Assembly: GCA_011763485.2 (NCBI GenBank)
Contig: JAANSK020249496.1
Location: 1 to 23,320, forward strand
From: Isoetes engelmannii
Lineage: Eukaryota; Streptophyta; Lycopodiopsida; Isoetales; Isoetaceae
Reading direction: 5' to 3'
DNA length: 23,320 nt
In this document: in pieces, positions 1-10,160 of the stretch
How the letters are laid out: the number at the start of each line of letters is the position of its first letter
Numbering within the stretch: position 1 is the stretch's first letter
Made by a program: the position numbers and the translations under genes
Notes under the pieces: model-generated
The model's database searches: none
Seen by the model: the letters and a program-made list of their open reading frames with translations, nothing else
What the model was told of the DNA's origin: nothing

Positions 1-1
1 T

Positions 2-757
2 CCTATTTCTGCAACATATGGTCCATATTTAGAAGCTCTTATTCGTGCCAATGACAAGTTAGGTGCCTATAACATGCTAAAGAATCTGATGGAGATGGGG
101 CTTATGCCACCGGAAAGAGCTTATGTGTCTCTTTTACATGCATATGCTTCTGATAAGCAAGCATCAATGGTGACAAAAGTCTTAAACACAGTAAGCAATC
201 ATCCAAATGTCAAAGTGAATATCTCGACATGGAACTTTGTGATAGAGTATTTGTCAAAGTCTTTATTGATACATGAAGCGAAGAGGTCATTAAATGACAT
301 GGTTGAATCAGGTGTGCAGCCAACCTCAACAACCTACTGGTATCTTGTCAAAGGTCTGGTTACAAAAAACCAGATGCAAGAGGTATTGCTCCTTTGGTCT
401 TGTATCAGACAAGATTTAGAAAAGAATAGAGATGGAGTTGAGGTTTTTGAACTAAGTAAAGATCTAACTGATGCCTTGTTGTATGCCTTTGTGAAAGGTG
501 CTTATTTTAAAAGAGCCTCAGAATTGGTTGCCTATGCGGATGCATTCCATATTCCAGTTGACAGAATTGCGTTTAAGGATCTTTTCCTCAAGTATCACCT
601 AACACGCTTCACAAGCAAGCACAGATCCCAGAGAAGGATCGATAAACATCAGCGAGACCTCCAGGAAATGGAAGAGTTTAAGAAGTGGTTAGGACTTCCA
701 CCATTGGACACTCCCATTAAAAAAAGAAGGAACAATTTTTTGCCACCTAGCATTTGA
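2..757 (+). CDS. P-type pentatricopeptide repeat protein, C-terminal part (5' end outside window)
   Basis: The frame is open from base 2 to a TGA at 755-757, giving about 251 residues with no start inside the window needed. Helical-pair repeats of about 35 residues are visible, for example ATYGPYLEALIRAND, RAYVSLLHAYASDKQ, STWNFVIEYLSKS and TTYWYLVKGLVTKNQ, each followed by a G-V/L-x-P-like turn (GLMPPE, GVQPTS). These are P-class PPR motifs. The C-terminus is a basic, probably helical tail (SKHRSQRRIDKHQRD, then EEFKKWLGL). It resembles, from memory, the tail of the Arabidopsis At1g03100/At4g17616-like PPR group, which I cannot confirm here. PPR proteins bind single-stranded RNA, usually in mitochondria or plastids, and act in processing, stability or translation. 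No E or DYW editing domain follows. The class call is secure; the target and organelle are unknown because the N-terminus is missing. Confidence 0.85.
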   Translation, partial: PISATYGPYLEALIRANDKLGAYNMLKNLMEMGLMPPERAYVSLLHAYASDKQASMVTKVLNTVSNHPNVKVNISTWNFVIEYLSKSLLIHEAKRSLNDMVESGVQPTSTTYWYLVKGLVTKNQMQEVLLLWSCIRQDLEKNRDGVEVFELSKDLTDALLYAFVKGAYFKRASELVAYADAFHIPVDRIAFKDLFLKYHLTRFTSKHRSQRRIDKHQRDLQEMEEFKKWLGLPPLDTPIKKRRNNFLPPSI

Positions 758-1191
758 AGATCAATATACACTGCTGTTACAGCCAACTTTCCTGTATCCA
801 GTGGAATTGTTTGCACATAAATAATTGATGAAATGTTAGAAAGATGCTGGTGGCAAGGTTAGAAAGGATTGACCGAGACTTCAGCTGGAACTGTATGTTC
901 TTAATGTCTGGACCACGAGCTCATAGATATAACTGGAGTAAACAAACAATTTGCCCAAATGTTTGCGAGAACATCATGCTACTGCTACGGCTGAGATCCA
1001 TTTAGACATGTTTGAAATGGAGTATTGTATATTACTGGAGGGAAGGAACATTGGGCGGCGTGGCATTGTATGTAACGTTGGAAACTTCGTGGGAGAAAGC
1101 TGTTTTAGCAAGCTTTGTGATAGTTACTGCAGCTGGAAATATTTGGTTGGTCACATGCGGCATAAGTTGATTTAATGAAGAACAGAGTTGC

Positions 1192-1249
1192 AATTAAAAG
1201 AATCTTCCAAACAATCGCCCATATCTAAATTAAAAGAATCTTCCCAACA
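1192..1249. repeat. Short tandem duplication, 2 copies, period 36
   Basis: The string AATTAAAAGAATCTTCC occurs at 1192 and again at 1228, each followed by a near-identical AACA/CAACA. It is probably a replication-slippage duplication in the 3' region of the PPR gene. Confidence 0.7.
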
Positions 1250-1743
1250 GTGTGGCCCATGTATTTATAAAGTTTAACTTGTTTTTGTTCTGCTCTGCGC
1301 TCGTTTCCATTTCGTTTCAAGGGAAGAAGATTTCAAATTGTAGGCACTCACGAACATGTTAAATTTCAAATTTTGTTGATTTAAAAAAATTTTGAAAGGC
1401 AGATTGCATGCCAATCTAGGAATACAAGTCTAGGGCACGTCTGTGCCTGATCCATCAAAACCTAAACTTAGGGCCCATCTCCATTAGCCTGATTTTGGGG
1501 TTGTTCTATGCCTCGTGGCAAGAAAAGAAACAGAAATAGCATTCCCATTACATTAGGTTCCGCCGGAGTTGATCATACATGGCACCAGCAATCGCAAAAA
1601 AATGGGCTTTTGGGTTGTTGAATCTGAGCATAACAGGGAATATGTTAGGCCTCAACCAATCTAGGCCATTGAACTGGAAGCCCTAATCATCTAATCTACA
1701 GCTCAATAACATTACATACACTTGCCAATAAAAGATTGAACAA

Positions 1744-1830
1744 GAAGCATTCATTCAACGACGGAGAACGGGAGATTATGATCAAGAAACCTTGAAGCAT
1801 TCATTCGACAATGGAGAACGGGAGATTATA
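1744..1830. repeat. Tandem duplication, 2 copies, period 50
   Basis: A segment of about 37 bases starting GAAGCATTCATTC and ending GAACGGGAGATTAT occurs at 1744 and again at 1794, with three substitutions between copies. No coding or structural role is visible. Confidence 0.8.
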
Positions 1831-2557
1831 AGTGCACGGCTCTTAACTAGTCCAAATGAAATTCCATCTTTTGTCTTTTGGCAAATCTTGTCGCCGCAAC
1901 TTTTGGACCTTGGAGACAGCCTTTGAGCATTGGTTTAAAACCCCTTCCTATTCTCTAAGTTCGAGTAATAACCAATGTTTCGAAAATATGTAGTAAGGAA
2001 TAAATGGCAAAGCCGAGACAACATTTTGAGTCACTAAAGAATCTTTGCAAGACGAAATGCAAAGAGAATGATCACAAATTGACAGCCCAACAGCATTCGT
2101 CCAATCCTAAGGATAGCTCACTTTCCTTCCAAACCATAATAAGGTGCCTATAAAAAAAAATATTAACTACACCTATACTGATAGCATGCTGAAGCCCAAA
2201 TGCAATTCCAAAGGACGTAATTTACTCTGCTTAAATGCCTGTGCAAAAGGGCAATCCTAACCAGCGCGCTCAGAATGAACAATAGCACAAATAACAATAG
2301 GATGCATGTCCACAACATAAATGCACATAGTCGATAGGTAATTCATCCTAAAGTGAATAACATATTTTCTATCAAGAGCCATTTTGGCCAAGTTCCAATC
2401 AGGTTACCTTCATCTTTTCGGACATAAACCATATTATTCTCCTCTTTTGAGCCGTTGTCATAAGCTTCACCGCAAGGCATAAGTAAATGAAAATATAAGT
2501 ATAACAGGGCCACGTCTGCTATATCTGGGGAAGAGAATTGCATCCCATTTAGGAAAC

Positions 2558-5317
2558 TTAAGGCGATGGTTGCATTTGGAACATCTGCTCTAAGATCGAG
2601 GTTGCTTTTCTTCTTGCCCTACTCGTCCCACTTCTAGCAAGTTCTGTAAGTGGTAAGAAGGCCCCTAGTTTATGAGCTGCAGCAATATGAAAGGTGTCAT
2701 AGGTACTTAAAGCAAGCATAACTGCTGCAGCATTCTCTTTGTTTCTAGGTGAACCTGCAGTAATTAACTCCACTAAGACTGGAATAGGAGATGCCTGACC
2801 AATAGCAACTCGGCCTTCTTGATGGGTTGCTAGAATTGCTAAGATTGCAAGAGCCTCGTCAACCATTCCTGTGTTTGGGTCCGCAAGCAGTTGCATGAGT
2901 GGTGGAACAACTCCAGCTCTCACTGCCCTAGCTTTGTTCCCTTGATAAATGGACAAGTTAAAAAGTGCAGTTGCAGCATCTTTCTTGCCTCTAGAAGAAC
3001 CATCGCGGAGCAAATCAACTAAAGCTGGAATTGCCCCTGTTGCACCAATTGTCACCTTATTCTCATCTACTACAGAGAGACTGAAAAGTGTAGCTGCAGC
3101 ATTTTCTCTGGCTTCCATGCTGCCATGTTTCAGCACTTCAACTATGGGATTTATCGCTCCAGATAGAACAATCTGCCCTTTGTTTTGTTCATGGATAGAA
3201 AGATTTAAAAGGGCTGTGACAGCATGCTCCTGGGTCCGTAGGTCATCTGTGCGCAAAAGTTCAACCAAGAGAGGAATACCACCAGCCTCTGCAATACAGA
3301 TTCTATTTTCAACACTTCTTTTTGCTAGTTGACGAAGCTCTGCTGCAGCTTCTCTCTGCACTTCAACCTGATCATTCATGAGATTTTGCAGTAAAGTGTC
3401 CACAGTAAGCCGGTCTCCTGGAGAAATTTCGGAGGTGCCACATTTGTTTGTCCCAGTTTTTTTAGGCAACTCTATCCCATGGACCTCACACCACTGACTA
3501 ATCAGGCTACGAAGAACATAATTAGGTGTCAACACTAAATGTGGCAAAACCTGTTGAGTTTTAGGGCATGTCTTATGTCCTGCATCAATCCACCTTTGGA
3601 TGTATGACCTTTCATATGTCTGCATAGGAACATAGCCTGTGATCAATTCCAAAAAGAATAGAAACGTTTGCAAGTAAGAAATAGTTCTAAACACATTCAT
3701 GACCTGATCTGCTCACTTTTTCTTCCCCTTATATTGGATTCATAAGAGAGTTTATTCAACAGACATGAACAAGTGCAAGATACAGTACTAAGAAACTAAA
3801 CAACTTTCTGTTCTTTGCTTTCTGGGATGTTCTTTCTTCAGGCCCAAAAAAACTTGGAAGATCTTTTAAGAAGGAATTTCAGCACTACCACAGTTGCATT
3901 AAGAAAATAACAAATATCGTACCTGACCAGTTGCAACAATCACAGGATCCTTCATCAGTTCCAAGGATATTGGACAACGAAAATCATCAGGAATCACAGA
4001 TCCATTTGCGCTACTTTCAAGGGACCCGTTCTCAAGTGCATCAGTTTCTGGGATGTCATTGACTGCAATGTCTTTCAGCTTCCTCAAAACCGATGATATC
4101 TTTTCAACAACTTCATCAATATTGCCATCCTTCTCCATTATCATGTTTTGGAGTGCTCGATTTTCTTGAATCAGTTGAGATACTGTTCTAAGCTCCAACC
4201 TAGCACCAAGTTTCTCCAAAACTTCGATATGGCCATCTTCTTGAGACAGCACAGTCATAAGATCAGCATAGACCTGGGAATCAGATGTATCAGCCCGACC
4301 TTTGGCTCTTTTCAGCTGAGAGTGTAAAAGCTCAATCTGAAAAACAGCAAAACAAGATTGCCTCAGAATAAATAAATGCATAACCAGCATCTATATGCAG
4401 CATAGAATGCGATCTTCATGACTTTGTGACTAACCAGATAAACATCATCATATCACAGCCCTAAATGTTCATACTGAGAGGGTAATCAATTTTATATTGA
4501 AATTATCTTAAGAGACTACAAATGGGAAATTAAGGCAGCCATCAAACGCTTAAGTGTGCTATATGAAGATGACGTTGCAAATAATCTTAAAGGCAAATAT
4601 TATAGACAAAATTTGTGTCCACAGACTGTAAAAGCATACAATAAACCGAAAAAAAATGTATGTTGAGAAAAAATGGTACTTCTAGAAACAGATGCATATA
4701 TGAATATTACCTGCTCACGAACTTCATCAGACAGCTCAAGTATGTCATAAGGTAAGCCATCCATTGCATGCGCTAAAGCAGTTGTTATTGACTGAAATCT
4801 GTCTGCAATTGATTCTCGATCTAAAATCTTCAACAAAAGAAGTGTGTCAGATGATAGTAGGTTAAAATAAAATGCTCTGTAGAATGAACAACTAATGATA
4901 GTTATGAATAAAAAAACAAATTAATTCCAAATCCCTTGTTATCGTGATTATATAAAAGTTGACATGATAACTGATTCTCTATGATCTAGGACACCAACTT
5001 AATGTAAAAGCCAGATTGTTAGAAGGAAGAAAAGAAATTACCAAATGAAGCTTACTACCATCCCGACACTGACTTAAAATTTCTTTGGCAGACTTCAATG
5101 TCTCCTTGATTTCCAGGAGACATTGCCGTACTTCCTCAGGAAAATCAACTTTAGACTCCTTCAACTCTTCAAACAACGGGCCTAGGAGCTTTATCCTTCT
5201 GGACAAGTTAGAGCATTGCCTTCTGTGGGATTTTATATAGTCTCCAACAGATGATACTTCATTTACAATCCCCAACAAAAAATGAACTACAGTTTGCACG
5301 CTCTCTTCCTCTGCCAT
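2558..5317 (-). CDS. PUB14: U-box/armadillo-repeat E3 ubiquitin ligase (SPL11/PUB13/PUB14 type), 4 exons
   Basis: Exons on the minus strand are 5317-5042, 4827-4711, 4336-3923 and 3619-2558, all joined in phase 0 with GT-AG introns (for example CAG|GTAATA after exon 2 and TTTTTCAG before exon 3), giving 622 residues. Arabidopsis PUB13/14 are about 630-660. Residues 1 to about 230 are the U-box N-terminal domain, starting [11 protein letters not shown]. The U-box covers about 246-322 ([19 protein letters not shown], then [10 protein letters not shown] and CPKTQQ) and is split by intron 3 right after ATGQ. Six or so ARM repeats fill about 340-615 (for example [33 protein letters not shown]). 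The start is the first ATG after an in-frame TAA. U-box proteins take ubiquitin from an E2 and the ARM repeats bind the substrate. In flowering plants this clade dampens immunity and cell death and affects flowering, so a similar role is inferred. No damage is visible. Which paralogue it corresponds to is uncertain. Confidence 0.95.
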
Positions 5318-5511
5318 AAGATGCTCCTCTAGCACGGATTTTAGCTTCAAAAATTAACAGTAAACCAGCTTCTTGATTGCACTGAATACAAATCCCTTCA
5401 CAAGCCAAAATATAACCACATATCGTGATAATCTATTGCCATATCTAACCTTCCATTGCTCTACTCCCTCCAGAAAAGATAACCTGAAGTGCCGTAGAAT
5501 GATGTGGGCAT
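5318..5511 (-). promoter_or_regulatory. 5' leader of the U-box gene with three short upstream reading frames
   Basis: Reading the minus strand toward the start codon at 5317, three small ATG-initiated frames occur: 5511-5461 (16 codons, MPTSFYGT...), 5456-5445 (MEG then stop) and 5442-5398 (14 codons). All end before the main ATG. If transcription starts upstream of 5511 and this stretch is not spliced out, they would lower translation of the ligase. An alternative is a leader intron with a donor near 5449 (GAAG|GTTAGA) that removes the third one. The transcription start is not known. Confidence 0.35.
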
Positions 5512-5985
5512 CCCAGAAAAACCTAAGAAAAAGCAAATGAGGCAAAATGGCATCAAATGTACGAAAATCGCTGCTGGAGCTGGATTTAAAAGAAAAACTG
5601 CCGGATCTGCACGCGATGCACCGAATCGAGCTGTGTCAAGAAAACGGCCACTGAAGTGCAAAACGGAGGAGAAAGAATGCGGTAGAAAAAGGTTCGCGTT
5701 AGTTTTAATTTAACCATTTGAATGCTAAAAAAATATGATTTTTAGTTTTGGCGTTACCATGTATTTTGGCTATTTGGTCTCCCAAGAAGCTTCCCAACAT
5801 GTCTTATTCTTTGTAATTAATCTAATCCATTCACCTTCCGAAGGATTTCCTTGCACACCTATGCATCACTAGTCATGCATTTCATCCACAGTATTTACAC
5901 CATGGCCCAACAGATGTGATGGCTTTTCTTGTCCTTCGTATCTGCGTGTGCTCGACAATTCCAATCCTTAAGCAAGCCCGGACAT

Positions 5986-6093
5986 CCGTGTCCTCCTAAG
6001 AGATCAATCCCAATTACTGATCCACTTGATTATGGTCCTCCGTGTCCTCCTAAGAGATCAGTCCCAATTACTGTTCCACTTGATTATGGTCAT
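5986..6093. repeat. 54-bp tandem duplication (2 copies)
   Basis: A unit beginning CCGTGTCCTCCTAAGAGATC occurs at 5986 and again at 6040 with few differences. Its length is a multiple of three, so an 18-residue unit (CPPKRS-PIT-PLDYG) repeats in one plus-strand frame (5929-6219). I see no other coding signal and regard this frame as incidental. Confidence 0.75.
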
Positions 6094-6267
6094 GTTGCAT
6101 GGTATAGTCTTCTTCATTGGTCCATTCAATGCGATGTTAAAGTCATTCATACCAACTCACCAACCCTGTACATGAACTTTCAAACATTCAAACATATCCA
6201 ATTTCCTAGAATGAAGTAATCATATGGTAATGTTTCCTGACAATGAAGTCTAAAGCTTTTTCTTTCA

Positions 6268-6360
6268 AAGAATTGAGTTGAATTGAATTGAAGGATTTTT
6301 ATCATCCACGGAGAACAATAGGCTTATGGGACCCAATCAAGAAGGGCAGGCCCAAGGACT
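6268..6360 (-). mobile_element. LINE-family 3' end, very short fragment (copy G)
   Basis: Read on the minus strand it runs TTGGGTCCCATAAGCC, then TCCGTGGATGATAAAAA, followed by a degenerate (TTCAA)n tail. The same terminus closes the longer LINE fragments at 7125-7521, 10029-10160 and 10985-11640. Only the last ~70 bases and the tail are present, as in a severely 5'-truncated retroposition. Confidence 0.65.
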
Positions 6361-7124
6361 TGTAATCGAATCTCATTCCTCTTCCTAAAAATTTCCTTGC
6401 ACACTTATGCTTCACTAATTAAGCATTCATATCACAATATTTAAACTTGTCATTCATATTCCCGTCTGTTTGACTCCTAAAAAAAAAACTTATTTGGCCC
6501 ATGTCATTAAGTCATTCCTATTAGCCAACCTAATGCATTAATTTTTTGAACTTCTTCAAACATGTCAAATTTCTAGAACAAAGTAATCATGTGAACATTG
6601 AAGTCCAAATCTTTTTGTAACTAAATGATCATTTGCTTTCAAAACGGGCCGTTCTCAACCTTCCCATCAATGAAATCTTGTACAAGGTATGCCAAACCTT
6701 TTGGATTGTTCGAAAAGGCAAACCCTTGTTTGACAATGGGGTTGGGAATGTTCTCATTGATTTTCAGGTCATAAGGTACACGATAATTTTGAATCATTGG
6801 TTCCATTTTATTTTTTGCTTTCTGTATTTCTTCTGACCTTGCCTTGCCACCATATTCTGGCTACGTCTATCAAGTCCTTATCCATTGCTTGTAATTTCTG
6901 CTCTTGGGTAGCTTTAACTCTTTCAAAAAAGCTTTCCCAAGTTGCCAAGAATCTCAAAACTGCTGGCGGGCTTCATTTGTCTCCCGCATATGATGTCATT
7001 CCCTCAACCTCCTCCAACCAATTAATCCTTTTGATGCCAGTATTAGGCGTTGCTGGAGGAGGAGAAACAGGTGGTGGATTTGCAGGCAAAGGTAGCTGCT
7101 GATATATATCTGGCAAATATCCAT

Positions 7125-7188
7125 AGGAATAGAATAGAATAGAATAGAATAGAATAGAATAGAATAGAATAGAATAGAATAGAATAGA
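7125..7188. repeat. (GAATA)n microsatellite, about 12 units
   Basis: A nearly perfect pentamer run on the plus strand, reading (TTCTA)n on the minus strand. There it directly follows the GGACGATAAAAA end of the adjacent LINE fragment, so it is best read as the 3' tail of that insertion, possibly expanded by slippage. Confidence 0.95.
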
Positions 7189-7521
7189 GTTTTTATCGTC
7201 CACGGATACTAATTGGCCTATGAAACCCATACAACGAGAGCATCAAGCGTATTACTGTCAGGATTAAAAAACCACTGCCCCAAAGGATTTTCGAGGGAAA
7301 AACCTTGGCAGTAATAAGTATGCTGGTATATTGTACAATGGTAGTAAAGCATAATTCAACACTGCATTGGAGGATGCAGCCGAGTCCGTGTATCCATGAC
7401 CTCTTAAATGTATGCAACGACTGGCTTGGCATAACGAACTGAACATATCGAACCCGGGTATGATCAAATGCTGGGCAGACCTGAAGTGTATGGCATTCAT
7501 CCTCAATAGCTCCTTGCTATA
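7125..7521 (-). mobile_element. LINE 3' fragment (copy A), 5'-truncated
   Basis: The minus strand begins inside the last coding domain with GAIEDECHTLQVCPAF, the end of the Cys/His knuckle that closes the ORF of many LINEs. A ~300-base 3' region follows, with landmarks GCCAAGGTTTTTCCC, GGGGCAGTGG and CATAGGCCAATT, and the terminus is TCCGTGGACGATAAAAA plus (TTCTA)n. Copies C (12300-13340), B (10985-11640) and F (10029-10160) share the same order. The left part of the knuckle is missing, so the copy was truncated on insertion. It lies within a gag-like fossil, so it is younger than that element. Confidence 0.85.
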
Positions 7522-7960
7522 TATTTTAGTTCCTTTTGGTTCCTACAAAGTTAGATGATATGGGTATTCCAATTTGAGTGGCAATCTGTACAGCAGTCTT
7601 CAATGCTTGATTGTACTGACCTACAGGGATGTTAAGTATGTTTTGCACCATTGCATATTAATTAAGACTCGGTTCTGATACCCATTGATACGAATGGACT
7701 CTTCTTTTTGCAAAACTATAAAACTTAGTTAAGCAAAAACAACTACAAGCTTTGGAAGTTGTATCCCCTGGCACAAATTCACCACCCCAACCGAACTCAG
7801 ACTTGAGAACTACAAATAGGCTCTCTCGTTCCTCCCAATCTTGAGAATCTGATAAATGCAATTGGATAATCTTCTCTTGATTCTTGAACATTGTTGGGCT
7901 CTGGCTCTAGCAATAATTTGGCTTAAATCTGGCATTGATTTAAGAGGGGCAAGCTTATTT

Positions 7961-8790
7961 CTAACTTCTACGACATCGCTAAGAGAGTTCGGGTATACTT
8001 ATGCTGCTTCATAACACTTTTCGAAAAAGGCCTGAAGCGATCTACCTTTAGCCTAGTTCGGCGTGCGCTAACTAAATTGGCATGCGCCTAAGCCTTTCTA
8101 GCCACATCGCATCTCATCTGAAAATTTCAATTGTCTTTCTAATCTTATTGGGTCAAATCGGATCTCACCCAACAACTTCAGTTGTCTTCTAGTCTAATTG
8201 TCGGATTGCTACTACTGTAACGACCATATGATATCAGCCATACTCCTGTATATTTAAGTTCTATAATTTTTCAAAGGTTGCCTATTATATGTCCCTAACT
8301 TCTAAATGATCTAATGTCTTTTAATCAAAGTCCAAATGTTCTTTTTGCCATGCTTTGCACCTGTGTTTCTTTTTCAAGTCCTTTGAGGTACTTCCAGCTT
8401 GTGCCGTAACAGTACTAGGAAGCAAGTCTAGCTTTTATCGAAGAATAGATACGACATACAGATCTTATCCACCTAACTGAATCTAGCTAACTCGCTTCAA
8501 ATCATCACCAATTTTCACAATTCCAGCCTCCGACCAACTGACTAAGACTTATAATTAAGGCTTCTAGATAAGGTATTTAGTGCTGCTCACCGCCGTCTTA
8601 TCACATGACCAACCTTAGATTTGCACTCTAGGCTCTGGCGTCATCTCTACTGCTATGCTCTTCATCCAACCATCGGCCAAGAAGTTTAAGGCAATACAAA
8701 ATTAAGGAATAGGATGGTCAATCAGCCTCCAGAAGCTCCGTATCTTCTCTTCGGTCTGCAGCAATGGTCTAGACCGGCTTTGTGTTCATT
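7961..8790. other. Gene-free stretch, no recognisable feature
   Basis: It has average composition and stops in all frames at short intervals. It may hold more of the LTR fossil to its left, since no boundary was seen. I recognise no RNA gene, repeat motif or coding domain. Confidence 0.4.
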
Positions 8791-8794
8791 CTCT

Positions 8795-9240
8795 TCTTCT
8801 TCTTTTTTTTGAAGGATGCGTGTCTTTGTTATCGAGAGAAAGTTACAAACAAAATACAATGGGGACTAAAAACTCAATGGAGAAAATGTCCACTAGAGCA
8901 AATCCACCCACTCAAATACAACTTCTCAAGAGCACGCAAAAGCTCACGAGTAAGTGAGAATCTGAAGATGGTGCTCCCAAATACGGCTCTTTACCTCATT
9001 AAGTTGATGAGCACCTGAATGCCTTGGCAATTCGTTATTGGGTATCGAAAAGAACCTTGCATCGATACAAGCAAGCCCTTTGAATATGAGAAGATTCCTT
9101 CTTTTTCAAATGGACCAGATGATCCATGCAGAGGCCAAATGAAACACCCTTTTTGCCAAATTTTCCACGGACTTCTAATAGTCTCATCTTCCATTATAAC
9201 CTGGTCATTCGCTTCCTGGTTTTGAATACCCAAGAGCTCA
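8795..9240 (-). mobile_element. Poly(A)-ended retroposed sequence of unknown origin
   Basis: On the minus strand a frame at 9233-8991 (80 residues, including SPWKIWQKGCFIWPLHGSSG) is followed by about 180 bases of untranslated-looking sequence. This ends TAACTTTCTCTCGATAACAA-GACACGCATCCTTC and then an A run (8801-8813 on the plus strand as T). A terminal A tract after a UTR-like stretch suggests reverse transcription of an RNA: a processed pseudogene, a LINE 3' end, or another retroelement end. I do not recognise the protein. No target-site duplication was identified. Confidence 0.35.
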
Positions 9241-9464
9241 GCATACAGGTCCGCTCTCCTCTTTTGTCTGCTTTGATAGCTGCAGTCCTTATTTTACTTA
9301 GGGCAATTTCTTACTACAATCATAAAATAAGATTGTCATATTGGTATATGACACCATTTGTGAGTACTGACAAAAAAATACAACATGCAGAATTGAAACT
9401 GATTTTCCAATACAAGGTGTCATAAAATGGGACACCAACAAAAAACTAGTGGGAAAGCTAGTGG

Positions 9465-9547
9465 AAAAGCATCATCAAATACATCCCTTCGGTTTAAAAA
9501 AAAAAGGGAAAAAAAAAAGAAAAAAAAAAGAAAAACATCATCAAATA
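9465..9547 (+). mobile_element. Minimal retroposon insertion: A-rich tail flanked by a ~13-16 bp target-site duplication
   Basis: The word CATCATCAAATA, preceded by A-rich sequence, occurs at 9470-9481 and at 9536-9547. Between the two lie about 14 unique bases (ending CCCTTCGGTTT) and a ~40-base A-rich tract broken by a few Gs. This is the layout of an extremely 5'-truncated target-primed insertion. Confidence 0.6.
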
Positions 9548-10028
9548 AGACATGTCCTGTTTATTAATATATTCAAGCCCTTTTTCCACTGTAGTCTTAT
9601 TTCTAAAAGTCACATATTTTCACAAATGAGGTTTGACCACCTATTGTCCTAAAAGGAAAACACTTTTCCACTATTAGAATAAGGCATGTCTTATTTAGGT
9701 TCAGATAGGTGTGGGCAAGGGAGGCACGCGAGGACAGAACTTGCCAGTGCTGACGCCGGGGGAGGGGGGGGGAGGGGGGGACATTGAGGACGAACACCAT
9801 GCTCAGCAACATGCCCCTCTTATGAACAGATTAGGGCACGCTACTCGCAGTTAGTGGTTCCGAGCCAGGCACTCCATCTAATGTTGAACACTGACGCGGT
9901 AGGAACTCTTGCGTCATACCTTCATGAGGTCTTGGACGAACGGCATCGGCTCTGTCCCTCTAGTCTGTGATGGCGTCGACTTCGTCCTACATCTAACTTA
10001 GGACGACATCCTCGCGTCTGGTATACCA
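9548..10028. other. Gene-free stretch with a pure G/A tract
   Basis: No coding domain is recognisable. The only notable element is the G-rich run at 9758-9780, listed separately. GC content rises from about 9700 to 10080 compared with both sides. The last part may be more of the LINE copy F 3' region, too diverged to align by eye. Confidence 0.4.
9758..9780 (+). repeat. G-run with G-quadruplex potential
   Basis: Three long G runs, separated by single As, cover 23 bases. Four or more G3 blocks can be drawn, so the strand could fold as a G-quadruplex. Function is unknown. Confidence 0.6.
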
Positions 10029-10160
10029 GCAAGCTCATTGCTGCCACGGTTTTTCCCCGGGGGGGTTTCACCCGGGCCGTAATGTGCTTGTTGTTTCTTT
10101 TGTACAGGTCCCATAAGCCAATTGGCCTCCGTGGACGATAAAAACATTCTATATTTATTA
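10029..10160 (+). mobile_element. LINE-family 3' end (copy F)
   Basis: The plus strand matches the 3' region of copy A on the minus strand: TATACCAGCAAGCTCATTG then CTGCCACGGTTTTTCCCC, GGGTTTCACCCGGG, GTAATGTGCTTGTTG, GGTCCCATAAGCCAATTGG and CTCCGTGGACGATAAAAA (10127-10144). The tail is short and degenerate (CATTCTATATTTATTAG). No coding part is preserved. The limit on the left is approximate. Confidence 0.75.

Larger units (their letters stand above)
758..2557. other. Intergenic region between two convergent genes
   Basis: It holds the 3' untranslated regions of the PPR gene on the left and the U-box gene on the right, which converge here. The reading frame at 951-1175 (+, 74 residues) shows no recognisable motif and I do not call it a gene. 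Two small tandem duplications lie inside and are listed separately. I see no RNA gene or transposon core. Confidence 0.5.
5840..6650. repeat. Two diverged direct copies of a ~300-400 bp segment
   Basis: Copy one spans roughly 5845-6265 and copy two roughly 6380-6650. Shared landmarks in the same order are TTCCTTGCACAC-TATGC-TCACTA (5848 and 6390), a CA-AGTATTTA/CAATATTTA block, TTCAAACAT-T-CAAATTTC/CCAATTTC with AAGTAATCAT-TG, and GAAGTC-AAA. Copy one is longer because of an internal insertion that contains a 54-bp tandem duplication. A LINE tail fragment lies between the copies. The family is unrecognised and no protein is supported. Confidence 0.55.
6640..7960 (-). mobile_element. LTR-retrotransposon fossil (gag-side remnant), broken
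   Basis: On the minus strand a primer-binding-site-like sequence (GGGTATCAGAACC, 7670-7684) resembles the initiator-Met tRNA site used by many plant LTR elements. It follows a possible LTR end at about 7685-7960, and a gag-like region begins just downstream. A proline-rich gag-like stretch lies at about 6975-7120. A LINE 3' fragment (7125-7521) sits inside, separating the two gag-like parts. The element is clearly broken, with several breaks, and no pol region is visible nearby. The superfamily cannot be decided, and the LTR limits are not proven because no second LTR was found. An unrelated host sequence remains possible. Confidence 0.35.

Noticed and set aside
951-1175. 74-residue plus-strand frame after the first PPR gene
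   Set aside because: No domain, no splice or promoter signals, and it lies in the probable 3' untranslated region.
2949-3332. 127-residue plus-strand frame
   Set aside because: It lies antisense to the ARM repeats of the U-box gene and reflects their codon use.
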